Of a stretch of 64,000 bases of DNA, positions 33,520-44,231 are shown in pieces (the first letter of the stretch is position 1; every line of letters starts with the position of its first letter). The stretch lies in NCBI GenBank assembly GCA_907165275.2, contig CAJRBF020000019.1, positions 1 through 64,000 on the forward strand. The letters run 5' to 3'. The notes under the pieces were generated by a model, which saw only the letters and a list, made by a program, of their open reading frames with translations, had not been told where the DNA came from and ran no database searches. Origin of the DNA: Zygaena filipendulae. Taxonomy: Eukaryota > Arthropoda > Insecta > Lepidoptera > Zygaenidae. Made by a program: the position numbers and the translations under genes.

Positions 33520-33535
33520 ATGCAGCCGGAGACAG
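33520..33535 (+). CDS. Masc-like gene, unit 3, exon 1 (start codon)
   Basis: MQPET plus one base, donor ACAG|GTAAG. Joins in phase to exon 2 at 37486 across a 3.9 kb intron enlarged by a retroelement. With exons 2-8 it gives the only complete gene in the window: 1221 coding bases, 406 residues. Confidence 0.65.
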
Positions 33536-33794
33536 GTAAGTTTTTTTAACTTTCGATTTAAGGTTTTGATCCGATTGTACCTACGTAAATTGCAGGTATA
33601 GGCAAGTTTTAACCCTAGAAAGATAACCATATTTTACTATACGCAAAGATCGTTTCGACCTATTTGTGCGCATCTGCCAGGATAGGAAGGTCATATTATG
33701 AATGTATGCTTACAATCTAAGCTTTAAAATGTGCAATTAACTTAATGATATTATGTGGGTACTTAAAAAAATATGAGTTTACTAATAGGTATTT

Positions 33795-34236
33795 TTAATA
33801 GGTAATAGGTATTTTTAGTAGCAAAATTTTGAACATGGCGAGTTTTTTCACCAATTTTTTACTATCAGAAATAATAAAAATAATAGAGATAATTGTGTAA
33901 TTACTAAAAGCCTGCAATACTGACGTCATACTGTCTGAAAGAATGTGCATTGAGTAATTCTGGATCTTTCTTGCCACAACTGCCCTTGCTGCCAAAACGA
34001 TGCCCACACACAGCCTGAAAGATGGTATTGTTTGGCACCCAATTGCATCGATATTCCAATATTTAGGCCTCCAAGAAGGTTCCAGAGCCAATACCTGTGT
34101 TAGTTTTAGAGTCATCCGTAAAGATTCAATGCTCTTTAAGCTTAATAGTTTCACTGCCCTCCCCAGAGAGCTAAATCTTGCATTTATTGTTAAAGACATG
34201 TTGTATTGGAATCCTATTGTTTGTCCTGCTGAATGA
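33795..34236 (-). pseudogene. Non-LTR RNase H fragment in intron 1 (unit 3)
   Basis: Same relic as 18363-18804, with CVGIVLAARAVVARKIQNYS. The 2.5 kb TTAA insert found just left of it in unit 2 is absent here. Confidence 0.6.
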
Positions 34237-34643
34237 AAAGGTATAGAGGAGAGATAGGCCCAGCATCATTTTCAGAGCTGATGTAGGAGTTCTCCTCATG
34301 CAGCCTGTTATCACCATCTTTGGAAATGTTGCAATTGGTTAACATTTGTGGATAGTTCGTTGCATGGCCACCAGGTTACTACACCATAACTGATCGTTGT
34401 TTTCAATACCATTGTGTAAAGCCATGACGTAATCTTGGGAGATAATACCCATTTCATATCTATTACCTACTATTATCTAATTTTTGTGTGTTTTGAAGTA
34501 GGTTTAATTTTTTGTTAAAGTTTTGTTTATTTATCGCTTTTAAGTGACAATTTATCTAATCAAATCGCAATTGTGAAATACTTATTATTCAGTAGTTCCA
34601 GTGGCCATCTATGGTCTTCATTATCAGTTCCACTTCATCAATT

Positions 34644-37084
34644 ACCTTACTTAATTATTAATAGATAATTAACTTACTTAATTATTAATAGTAATTACTA
34701 CCCAACGATATACAGGACCCAAATACAATACTTATGCACATTACAGATCGTTTTCAAAACTGTTATGATAAGGCCGAAATAACGTTTAAAACAAAAGATA
34801 GACCTACTCCTTCGTGGATGTCAAATGAAATAAGGAAATGCCTCGAACAGCGAGATCAAGCATATTATTCATGGAGAAAAGATCCTTCAAACGCAAACTC
34901 ACGCCTAATCTACAACAAAATACGAAATAAACTCAATAAAATTATACAAAAAGCTAAAAATAAAACTATCAATCAAGAGATAAATAAATGCGATGGTGAT
35001 AAGCGAAAACTCTGGCAACTAATAAATAGCCTTACTGGCAGAACCTGTAATAGCATAGAGGATACGATTTTTCGGCACATGGGGGACCAGCCACTAGGCA
35101 CAGTACTGGAGAAATTTGCAAAGGAGTTTCAAAGTAGTGTCGAAAGTATTAAAACATCATGCAAACAAAGAATATTAGAAAGTTCCAACATCAACACGGA
35201 TAGAAGTATAAGAATTAAAAAAGCAACTGAAGACGAAGTGCGAAGACTAATTCGACAACTAAACTCTGATAAAGCCCCCGGAGTCGATAAAATCAGAGCT
35301 ATAGACTTAAAACACGTCGCCGAGTCTATTGCACCTGCTGTCAAAACACTAATCAACAACAGTATTGAAACAGGAATATATCCCAATGACTTAAAAAACG
35401 GACTGATAAGACCCATTTACAAAAAGGGAGAACATAACAAATACTCTAACTATCGACCCATTACAATATTACCAACAATCAATAAACTGATGGAAAAATT
35501 CTTTGGAGACCAAATACAAAAATTTCTGAGCACAAATAGAATAATTGCTGATCAACAATTTGGATTCCAGCCAAACAAAGGGACGGGCCGACTCCTAGCA
35601 CGATTCTCAGATGAAATCAACAGCTATCTTAACCTGAAACAACATGTTCTTGTAGTCTTCATCGATTACAGCAAGGCATTCGACACACTAGTACATAAAA
35701 CTCTAGCCCAAAAAACAGAACAATGTGGAATAAGAGGGCCAATACTCAAACTTCTTGGGAACTATCATGCTGGGAGACAGTCGTTCGTCAGAATAGGAAA
35801 CGAGACAAGCCGCGGTATTCCAGTAACCTACGGAGCCGCCCAAGGATCAGTATTAGCACCCATTGAATATCTAATGTACGTGAATGATATGCTGAGTATA
35901 GCTACGGTATCCTCCTTATACCAATTTGCAGATGATACAGCAATAATCTCCTCTCACAAAGACCTTAGAGTTGCACAAAATATGCTACAGACAGACTTCG
36001 ATCTCATTAGCAAATGGTCGCATGACGCAGGTCTAGTGCTCAACACCGATAAAACAAAACTGCTGCACATACACTCATGTCATATGAAAGACCATCTGAT
36101 ACCACAAATATTCGCACACTCTCACGACTGTTTGCACCAGAAGAACTGCGTCAAGACTGACTGCAAACAACTAGAACTAGTAAATCAAATCAAATACGTT
36201 GGTCTTGTTGTAGATAACAGATTTAACTGGCGTGAACAAGTAAAGGCCGTCTGTTGCAAACTCAGAATCTTTCTGGCTAAATTCACGATCCTCAAATACA
36301 GGCTCCCAGTATCTATCCTGATAACACTTTACAAAGCCATAGTAGAACCCACTATTGCCTATGGATTGAGCACTTATGGCAGAACATTTCCCTCGTATAC
36401 CGAGGAAATCAAGAGACTTCAAGTAAGATTACTAAAAGTAATAATACCCAACAAAGTTAAAAACAAACTTAAGCATAACGAATCTAAATTATTTTCCTTC
36501 TGTAAAATCCTACCGTTTGAAGATTTATTTTTATCCTCACTCCTAAACACTTATAATTTCGATCTAGAAAATATAAACTTGGAAAAAATAGAGAACGAAT
36601 ACAATACAAGAATTAAACATAGAAAAATATTTGTAACACCAAAATTTAAAAACCACTACGGAGAAAGAGCGGGAACACACCTTATACCTCAAACACTTAA
36701 CACCTTGCCTATAGAAATACGTACAATGTATGGAACAAAGAAATTCAAATATGAACTAAAAAAGTACCTAACATTTAAAATTAACGGGACCGATTAAAAG
36801 GATCGCGCGTGTACAGACTTCGGGTGGGAGTATCCATGAAAGTCCAATTATCCATCTCGCTCACAGCAACAGACCGCGCTACCTACCTCCATGATGGCTG
36901 TAATGTGGTTGGTGTTTACTATCTGGTATTTTGTTTTATAATATGGTACCTGTATGATGTTAGGAAATAAATCATAGCAACTACCTACCTACCTCACAAA
37001 TTAAAAAAGTCAGATGCGACACCAATAAGCCCTTTCGGGCTTAAGTGTCTTGTATAATGTTGTTAATGTATTTGTTTTTTTCTG

Positions 37085-37140
<56 letters not shown>
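34644..37140 (+). mobile_element. CR1/Jockey-group non-LTR retrotransposon in intron 1 (unit 3 only)
   Basis: Splits 'catcaattggtggttg', which is continuous in unit 2 (19207). It is 5'-truncated, encodes reverse transcriptase and ends in a run of about 52 A at 37089-37140. The long uninterrupted ORF and intact poly(A) point to a recent insertion, after the array formed. Confidence 0.8.
34734..36797 (+). CDS. Non-LTR reverse transcriptase, endonuclease missing
   Basis: 687 codons open. The order of motifs is LNSDKAPGVDKIRAIDLKH, KNGLIRPIYKKGEHNKYSNY, FGFQPNKGTGRLL, FIDYSKAFDTLVH, AAQGSVLAPIEYLMYVNDM and YQFADDTAIISSH (the catalytic FADD). A C-terminal region with VNQIKYVGLVVDNRFNWREQ and YKAIVEPTIAYGLSTYG follows. 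This is the CR1/Jockey-group plan for target-primed reverse transcription. The usual P before QGS is replaced by A. The N-terminal endonuclease is absent, so it cannot move on its own. Its first ATG is probably not the native start. Confidence 0.8.
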   Translation: MHITDRFQNCYDKAEITFKTKDRPTPSWMSNEIRKCLEQRDQAYYSWRKDPSNANSRLIYNKIRNKLNKIIQKAKNKTINQEINKCDGDKRKLWQLINSLTGRTCNSIEDTIFRHMGDQPLGTVLEKFAKEFQSSVESIKTSCKQRILESSNINTDRSIRIKKATEDEVRRLIRQLNSDKAPGVDKIRAIDLKHVAESIAPAVKTLINNSIETGIYPNDLKNGLIRPIYKKGEHNKYSNYRPITILPTINKLMEKFFGDQIQKFLSTNRIIADQQFGFQPNKGTGRLLARFSDEINSYLNLKQHVLVVFIDYSKAFDTLVHKTLAQKTEQCGIRGPILKLLGNYHAGRQSFVRIGNETSRGIPVTYGAAQGSVLAPIEYLMYVNDMLSIATVSSLYQFADDTAIISSHKDLRVAQNMLQTDFDLISKWSHDAGLVLNTDKTKLLHIHSCHMKDHLIPQIFAHSHDCLHQKNCVKTDCKQLELVNQIKYVGLVVDNRFNWREQVKAVCCKLRIFLAKFTILKYRLPVSILITLYKAIVEPTIAYGLSTYGRTFPSYTEEIKRLQVRLLKVIIPNKVKNKLKHNESKLFSFCKILPFEDLFLSSLLNTYNFDLENINLEKIENEYNTRIKHRKIFVTPKFKNHYGERAGTHLIPQTLNTLPIEIRTMYGTKKFKYELKKYLTFKINGTD

Positions 37141-37144
<4 letters not shown>

Positions 37145-37485
37145 GTGGTTGTCGAAAGCAAATTAACTATTTACTACATTACAAAATACCCAAATTGCTT
37201 GATTTCCTGAATCCTGAATTCATGACAGTGTGACCAACTTCGAACCCTTTCAAACAAAAAAAAAACAATTTTTCAAATCAGTCCAGCCATCTTTGAGTAA
37301 TCGTGTAACAAACATACAAGTTACAACAAAACAACATACAATCGAATTGCGAACCTCCTTTTTTCGAAGTCGGTTAAAAAGTAGAAATTCAATCCAGATG
37401 TTTCTACAAAAAAACTAAATTTTTCATACAAGATAACAAGTAGTGGCAAATATGTTGGTACATGGTTTTGTTTAAATTGTTGTAG

Positions 37486-38142
37486 GTTCAGAAAAGTTGC
37501 GACGGGTTGGTGTTGATGAGCAAAACATTAACTTTCGCCCTTCTCCCAACTTCAGGAACATGAAAAAGTATCTCAAACTTAAAATTGATGGCAAAGAATC
37601 AAGTTCAAGCCAGTCACCACCTCCTGTGGCACTTGAGTCCTCACCATCGCCTAACAAAGTAGAAAAAGACGTTAAATCACCTAAGATAGCTCAAGTGATC
37701 CAACCACCATTGCCTTTGGATCCCCCACCACCGGACAGTCCACCGGGCTTAATATTAACACTTAAAAAAGAACTGGAAGACATTGAGGAAGAGAAAACAG
37801 AGTCAATAGAAACAAATGAAGAACTCATCACAGAGTTTAAAAGCGATAAGTCTGAATCTCCAGAAAAACCAAAGCCCACAATATGCAGAGACTTCATAAG
37901 GGGTTCGTGTGCACGTACATGTAAATTTGTTCATAAATTTGATTTGTCACAACTTAGCGGTGTATTTACATTCTGTCGCAACTATCAAAATTCTAAGTGC
38001 ACGTTCCGCCAGTGTAAATATGTTCATGCTACAGTCTTCGAAGAGCAAAACTTTTATCGCACCGGTATACTGCCTCCAAATGCTCTAAGTCATCAAAGAA
38101 AAGTCAGCGTTTTACCTCCGCCGCCGCCGCCTCCCCCAAAAG
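37486..38142 (+). CDS. Masc-like gene, unit 3, exon 2: tandem CCCH fingers with finger 1 shortened
   Basis: 657 bp. As unit 2 exon 2, but a 6-base in-frame deletion (around 37917) changes finger 1 from C-x7-C-x5-C-x3-H to C-x7-C-x3-C-x3-H (CRDFIRGSCARTCKFVH). Such spacing is outside the usual CCCH range and probably weakens or destroys zinc binding. Finger 2 (CRNYQNSKCTFRQCKYVH) is intact. This matters because this unit alone has the terminal exon. A sequencing or assembly slip is possible. Confidence 0.75.
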
Positions 38143-38169
38143 GTAACTGATGATAATATAAAGTAGCAG

Positions 38170-38695
38170 TAAATATAAAAGCTATTCATAACAGCTTCGA
38201 AATAAATCTTTATAAATCTTTCTAACATACCTTTTTTACACTTTACAAAACATACATTAGACCCTTGTTGGAATATGGGTTCCAAATATGGAATCTTTAC
38301 TTTGTAAAAGATATTGAGGTGCTGGAGAGAGTCCAAAGACGTGCTACAAAGCTGCCTAGAGAGCTGAAGAACAAGTCCTATGAGTGTCGACTTCAGAGTC
38401 TAGAACTGACCACACTCCAAGAGAGACGAGAACAAGGCGACCTTATAGAAACATATAAGATTCTGAACAATTTTTACAATGTGTCGAACCTAAATTTAAT
38501 ATATAAAAGCAAGGACAACACCAGGCTCCAAAGGCATAGCACAAAACTAGTGAAGGGACTAGCAAAATCAAACCCATTTCCTTACAAACCGTGTGGTAAA
38601 TGCAGCATGGAACCAGCTCCTTACTGAAGTGATTAACGCACAAACAGTTAATCAATTCAAATACAGACATTGGAACAGTAAAGCATAAAATATAG
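38170..38695 (+). pseudogene. CR1 reverse transcriptase fragment in intron 2 (unit 3)
   Basis: Same relic as in units 1 and 2, with two small extra deletions. One replaces 'cccatataaacatttcc' by 'cccatttcc' and shifts the frame. Confidence 0.8.
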
Positions 38696-39025
38696 TTAAT
38701 CAACGAGAGAACAGAAAGCAATGAACTGAATAACACGAGTGTAGATAATAGGCGCATCAGCGAAAGCTGCTAGTCTATAAATAATAATACCTCTATAATA
38801 ATCTCGGTCACATTTTAAAATCATTTCCGTTGGTTCCTATTGCTGTTGAAAAATATCTTTCATATCCTCTACTTGATCCATATTTATGTTTTCGTCAGAC
38901 AACAGTTGCTTATATACTTTTTTAGTCATTTATCAATGCTTTCAATAAAAAATAGACCTGTTTTTCTCCCTTTTTTATTTACCAAAGTTTTAATTTTTGC
39001 TCATCTATTGACTATTGTATTCCAG

Positions 39026-39095
39026 AGACTACAAAAGCTGATACCATTCCACCAGTGTTTAGCAATCCACCACCTCCTCTACATGTCAATATAAG
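39026..39095 (+). CDS. Masc-like gene, unit 3, exon 3
   Basis: 70 bp, same reading as in the other units (ETTKADTIPPVFSNPPPP...). The polypyrimidine tract upstream matches unit 1 rather than unit 2. Confidence 0.7.
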
Positions 39096-39829
39096 GTAAA
39101 TTGCATTGCTCAAATAGCTAGCAATATGTCATGTTTATTATACACTTGATAACTTAAAATGTTATTTGAACGAAAATTATGTGATTGTTATCTCATCATA
39201 ATTATCCGTATTATGAATGTTAAAAACTATACTGAACATTTTCTTGTTAAGTATGTATAAGCGTAAATTGTGTGCTTCTCAAAAAAGCAGCTTTTAAGCT
39301 AAAAAGATGCTGTGAAGTGAGATTTATAAATCATAAATATACTAACTACCTTAACAGTAATACATTTAACTAGTTGTTCCTCGCTGTTTCGCCCGCGGTA
39401 AATTCGGAGTTGCCGCTGGAATTCCGGGATAAAAGTACCCGATGTTCTTTTCTGTATCCCTGACAATGTGCAAATGGTGACCGGTCAAGTCGTTCTCAAG
39501 TAATGGCGTGACCAAAGGAAATAGGATTTAAATAGGCAATAGATGTGAAATTAAGCGTAACATTTTTTTACCAACCGATTTACCTATTTATGCAAACAGA
39601 TTAAGAAACGGGCTAACTGACTGAGAAAGAGATATATTATGTATGCCCAATTTTGTATACATTTTCGTAAAATTACATTAATTGACCGTTTAGACGGTTA
39701 CAGTTACAGTGCGGCTTGAAGCAGCTATAGGGAAGCTGTTGAGAGTCACAATTCGACACTGTCAAGGGCGCGTGCTACTCCTGAGTACCTACCTACTTTC
39801 TTGACATAATTTTTTTATTTTATTTTCAG

Positions 39830-39969
39830 TACTGATAAACCTATAGTTCTTGGTAATCATGTACCAATTAGTAATATTCAAGAAACCAGACCGCTCGAGA
39901 GCGATGTACGAAATACCGTGCCAGTTACGACTTCTCCATTGAAAGAATGGCATGAAAGGGATTCCGGTG
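39830..39969 (+). CDS. Masc-like gene, unit 3, exon 4
   Basis: 140 bp, same reading and same donors as in units 1 and 2. Confidence 0.7.
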
Positions 39970-40668
39970 GTACGTATAGCTTTTGCCTGCGGCTTAACCT
40001 TGTGGATTTCGGGGTTTCCCAAGGATCGGTTATGTTACGTAAGCTACCTGAATATTAAGCAAATGACTAATTGCCTGGACGAAATTGCTTTTAAGCAATA
40101 AGGCCGCCCTTTGTTGCCTGTATTTCCCACCATGTTTTTTTTTTATATTTATGTTTTTGGTGACAATAAAGAATATTTGATTTGATTTGAGTAATGGTAA
40201 TCGAAAGCATGTACAGGAAAGACAGGAAAATTTGCAAGATTTACTATTGATACCATTTTCTCAGGAGTTCTCCAAATAAACGTTTATTGACGCGGAATCT
40301 AGGCAGGTCAGGAAAAGCGTCCATTCAATGAGAACTAGAAAGACTTGGGTCGGCTTATTTATGATAACACGACACGACGGTGACTATCGCAAAAAGTTTT
40401 TTTTTATTGAGTAGGTAGTTAAGACATTAAAGTATAACAAAAAACTCATACATATATACTTAGAATTACATACTCATTACTCATATACTTAGGATTATAG
40501 TAGCTGACGCTATAATAGTAGCTGTGCGTCGCGTTGTTTTATGTATTTTTTCCGCTTATCCTTTTTTTTATAATTATATTTATGGCTAGTAGTTATATAG
40601 GTATATAGCAAAAATACAACTTAAAGAAAACATTATCTGACTCCAAAAAAACAAAATTGCTCTACACC

Positions 40669-41117
40669 ACGGATCGTCGACCTTTTCTTATGGGCCACAA
40701 ATGTTATGAGGATATTCTTAAGAGCCATAAACACCTTTTTTTTAGTAAAGAATATTTTTTGCAATTTTAACAATATTTATTGTTACTCTCATTTTAATAT
40801 ATTAGGTAAAGCGATTTTAAGTTGTACTTGATTTGAAAGTTTTTAATATCTGCTTCCATTTTAGACGTAGAAACGCACAGTATCGCATCTCAATGTTTAT
40901 CGGCCACTCGAGAACAATGCTTGTTTTTTCGATAGTTAACGATTGAAAAGGTCTGCTCACATAGATATGTACTACCAAACTTATTGAGTGTTTTTGTTTA
41001 ATGCCTGCGGTGCAGCGGCATCGTGCGAAACGTACTCGTACTCGTACTTGCGCGGGGCGCACCGTAGTGGCTTACTGGCCGCATGCGCTTCGAGGCCCGC
41101 TGGTTGCCGACCCATCG
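40669..41117. mobile_element. hAT-like MITE in intron 4 (unit 3)
   Basis: Orthologous to 3049-3497, with the same 8-base flanking repeat. The fold-back repeat follows at about 41270-41615. Confidence 0.55.
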
Positions 41118-41742
41118 TCTACACTAAAAACCAAACAAATACTAAATACAGATTTAATCCAACTGACTAAAATGCACGTGTAATAATATTATTAGTATCT
41201 GTAACCTACAGATCAGTTTGAAATGGGTGCCAAGCCAAATATTATAGGTATCGTTCAAATAACGTGGTTTTAAATTGGTCTATCTGTCGTGGCCACATCA
41301 AATAAATAATTGGCCAATTCATGATGTGGCCGGCCATTTAAGTAATTGTGGCATTTCATGAAATGGTCGGTCACATCATGAACTATATGAAAGCAAAATA
41401 TGGTGATATGTATGATAATAATTGGATCGTGTACTTGGCGCATCGCCAGCCGCTACTGTGGCATGCTCTCGCTATGTTCGGTCGGCTCGCGCGACTTTGT
41501 AAACCTCGCGACAAACCTAACCTAACCCAGAATGATGCTATATAGTGGTAATATAACATGGTATTTCATGAAATGGCCGGCCACATCGTAAATTGGCAAA
41601 TTCTTAGATATGGCCCGATATCGATTAGCAAAAGGTGAATTTAAGTAAATTCGTATAATGCTCGAACCATATTCAGCCGATTCGTATACAGACCGATAAA
41701 TTCTTTTTTCAAGGCGAATTCAATGTTATTTTGTAATTTCAG

Positions 41743-41809
41743 ATTTCCTGGTTCGTATCAAGGCACCAAATTTTATCCAAAATGTAACAGCTGTGCTCTA
41801 GACGAATGA
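41743..41809 (+). CDS. Candidate alternative last exon with CNSC (unit 3)
   Basis: Same reading as in the other units (FPGSYQGTKFYPKCNSC...). If used from the alternative exon 4 donor it would end the protein without the CNNC and coiled-coil exons. Confidence 0.35.
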
Positions 41810-42095
41810 TATAATTAAATAGGTGAATAATTATGTGAATAACTTATTATGTGTATTTGTTACATAGTCTTGGCGCACTAGTGATTATGAAGTTTCGCGG
41901 CCATGGGCATAGCCGCGACACCGCGATATGAATGCATTAAAGTTGTATCCGCGATAAAAAAAAATCCCTAGTACGCCAAGAAGCTTAGCTTTTGTTTGAA
42001 TTTTTCACATTTTTCATTATTTGTTTTTACATGTTTCCGTGCGATTTGAGCTGAGCGATTGCCTTTATGTCATGTTTGTATATTTTGTTCTGCAG

Positions 42096-42174
42096 CAACT
42101 ATCTCGCCGCGTGGAAATGAGAATGCTGAAAAACCTGTAAAAACGTGCAATAACTGCAAAACTAATGAGTTCAG
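42096..42174 (+). CDS. Masc-like gene, unit 3, exon 5 (CNNC exon)
   Basis: 79 bp, reading TISPRGNENAEKPVKTCNNC and then KTNEFR with exon 6. Borders TTCTGCAG and TTCAG|GTCTGT. Cys pair intact. Confidence 0.7.
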
Positions 42175-42599
42175 GTCTGTGTTTTATATTTATCATAAAA
42201 TTATATTGAAATGGCAATAACTGTTTGCGAATAATATTTTGTCTTTATTTATTGCGAAAAGACGTTGGCTACAGGTTAATATTTAGCACTTAATTCTATT
42301 ATAGGTATAGTTTGTTTTCAATATAAATGAATAGTATTCAATCAGTATAATGTTTACTTTATTCAACGCCATAGTTCTTACAATAGTTGCGAAGTTCTAA
42401 ATTATTACATAAATTAATTAATATAATTATATGAGTCTGTGCAGTGACGAAAGTTTTGAAATGTAATCTTATTGGATTTTTTAAAAACATTATGATGGAA
42501 AACTTTATTTTCTCAAAATAACAGCGAAACACTAAATATGTTTTCTTATTTCATAAATCTACCCAGCCGCTTATTTATGCTCACGTTTCGTGTTTACAG

Positions 42600-42729
42600 G
42601 TTGCAGTATAATAAAAAAAAAGTGGAAAAAATGTTACAAGAATCCCAAACCAATTCACAAAAAATGAACCAATTGATTAAAAAGAACCAAAAGCTATATC
42701 AGGTGATCTTGACACTTCTTAAGCCAAAT
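42600..42729 (+). CDS. Masc-like gene, unit 3, exon 6 (coiled coil)
   Basis: 130 bp, same as in unit 1, without the LTR insertion that precedes it in unit 2. Confidence 0.7.
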
Positions 42730-43028
42730 GTAAGTATTTTATGAGTTTTAGTATCGTAGATCTATGAAATACTTAAACCAGCTGCGGTTTTCCCGTGCGA
42801 CGCATATTAATTAATTATCTTTAATTAACAGTAAATCGACATAGATCGTAAATATTTCATACACATTATTTTTATAATTTTTTTTAACAAGTAGGCTTCT
42901 TTTGTGAAATAGGTTTTGTGAATAGGATTTTCATGAATTTCATAGTCATTTTAGATTCATAAAATAAGACAAAGACCTCATGTCTCCGGCTATGTGTAAC
43001 TAAAGTTAAAACATTTTTCTCATCTTAG

Positions 43029-43094
43029 AATAAAACCGGCCTGTCGGGTGGTTTAACCGGCACACAGTTCAACCCAAACGGCAATAAAGAAGAG
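43029..43094 (+). CDS. Masc-like gene, unit 3, exon 7
   Basis: 66 bp phase 0. One change against the other units turns Asp to Asn (FNPNGNKEE against FNPNGDKEE). Joins in frame to exon 8 at 44082 across a 987-base intron. Confidence 0.7.
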
Positions 43095-43949
43095 GTAACG
43101 TACCAAAATTTGATTTTTACTAGAGATGTTCCGACAATCCGACAACTTTTGAAGTTGGAGACAAATTCGGGAAAGAGCGCCGACTATCCGGTTTCTCACT
43201 TTGGTTGTATTTCTCAATAAAATGTATGAAGGGGGAATTACATTAAATAAATTCATAATAATTACGGGAATTATTGTCCAATTGATTAAAAAAAATCCAT
43301 AGACGAGACTTTATTTTTGACATGATAACATTAACAATAAATAATACAGAGTGACAAAAATCTTTAGACAAAAATATTTTTTACACAAAAACGCCGCTCT
43401 GGCCCGTAGAAAACCAAAAATCAAGAAACAATGTGAAGGAAACGAAACAGTCCCCCTAGCCAAATCGACATTCTACAATCGTTAATACATAGAAACTAAG
43501 TAACAAATCGTCATGTCACTTCAGCCAATCAAAACATGGCTAGTCGGCCAAAGTCGTAATCGGCACATCTATAAATTTGTTACTATTCGTAATTCGCGCG
43601 TCTCGTAACGCGCTGTACGCGCTTGGAGTTTCAAATTAGCATAAATACTCAGCAGAGTACAAAGGAGTCAGGTTAGACGAGGGACGTATTAAAAGAAGGT
43701 AGGTACTAGGTAATTAGTATTTGAGTCTCGTCTCAAATAGCAAGAAACAAAACCTTCATTTTTGACTTAAAAAAAATTGTACAGATTGCCCAAGTAGCTC
43801 TGGGGGTTTTTATCGGTTTTTCTGTCAGTAAAAAAAAACAATTTCCTTAGAAAATGTGGCATCGATAGATAAAAAAATAAACTTACGGCGTACGTAATTC
43901 TCAAAGTTTTTGATTGAATAAGCAATATTCTTACTTATGCATACAAGAC

Positions 43950-43992
43950 AATATGTCCGTTGGTATCTTTAAAAGATACCAACGGACATATT
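43950..43992. repeat. Perfect 19 bp hairpin in intron 7, 90 bases before exon 8
   Basis: 'aatatgtccgttggtatct' is followed by a 5-base loop (ttaaa) and its exact reverse complement. It lies just right of the point (about 43824) where the repeated units stop. Could be a small MITE remnant or a structured intronic element. Confidence 0.8.
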
Positions 43993-44081
43993 TTCTAACT
44001 TTAGGTACGACTAGTCGTTCATTCGTTATGGGTACTTTTGATAAAAAATCAATTTAATGTTTATTACCATATTATTTTTAG

Positions 44082-44144
44082 ATGTTGTTGGAACAATTGA
44101 GCGAATATTTTGCCGCCAACAGATCACCTGACGACAAAATATAA
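44082..44144 (+). CDS. Masc-like gene, terminal exon 8 (only copy in the window)
   Basis: After ATTATTTTTAG the phase-0 frame reads MLLEQLSEYFAANRSPDDKI and stops. Exon 7 joins to it in frame. I looked for the same sequence after exon 7 of units 1 and 2 and did not find it. The amphipathic LLEQLSEYFA helix may extend the coiled coil. It lies outside the repeated unit, which indicates that the rightmost copy is at the ancestral 3' end. Confidence 0.6.
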   Translation: MLLEQLSEYFAANRSPDDKI

Positions 44145-44231
44145 GGTAACTAATTTATCAGGTTATTTAATCGGTATAATTTTTCCATTTAAAAAATTTA
44201 CTTGTAATAACACTAAGCATAATTCATAACA

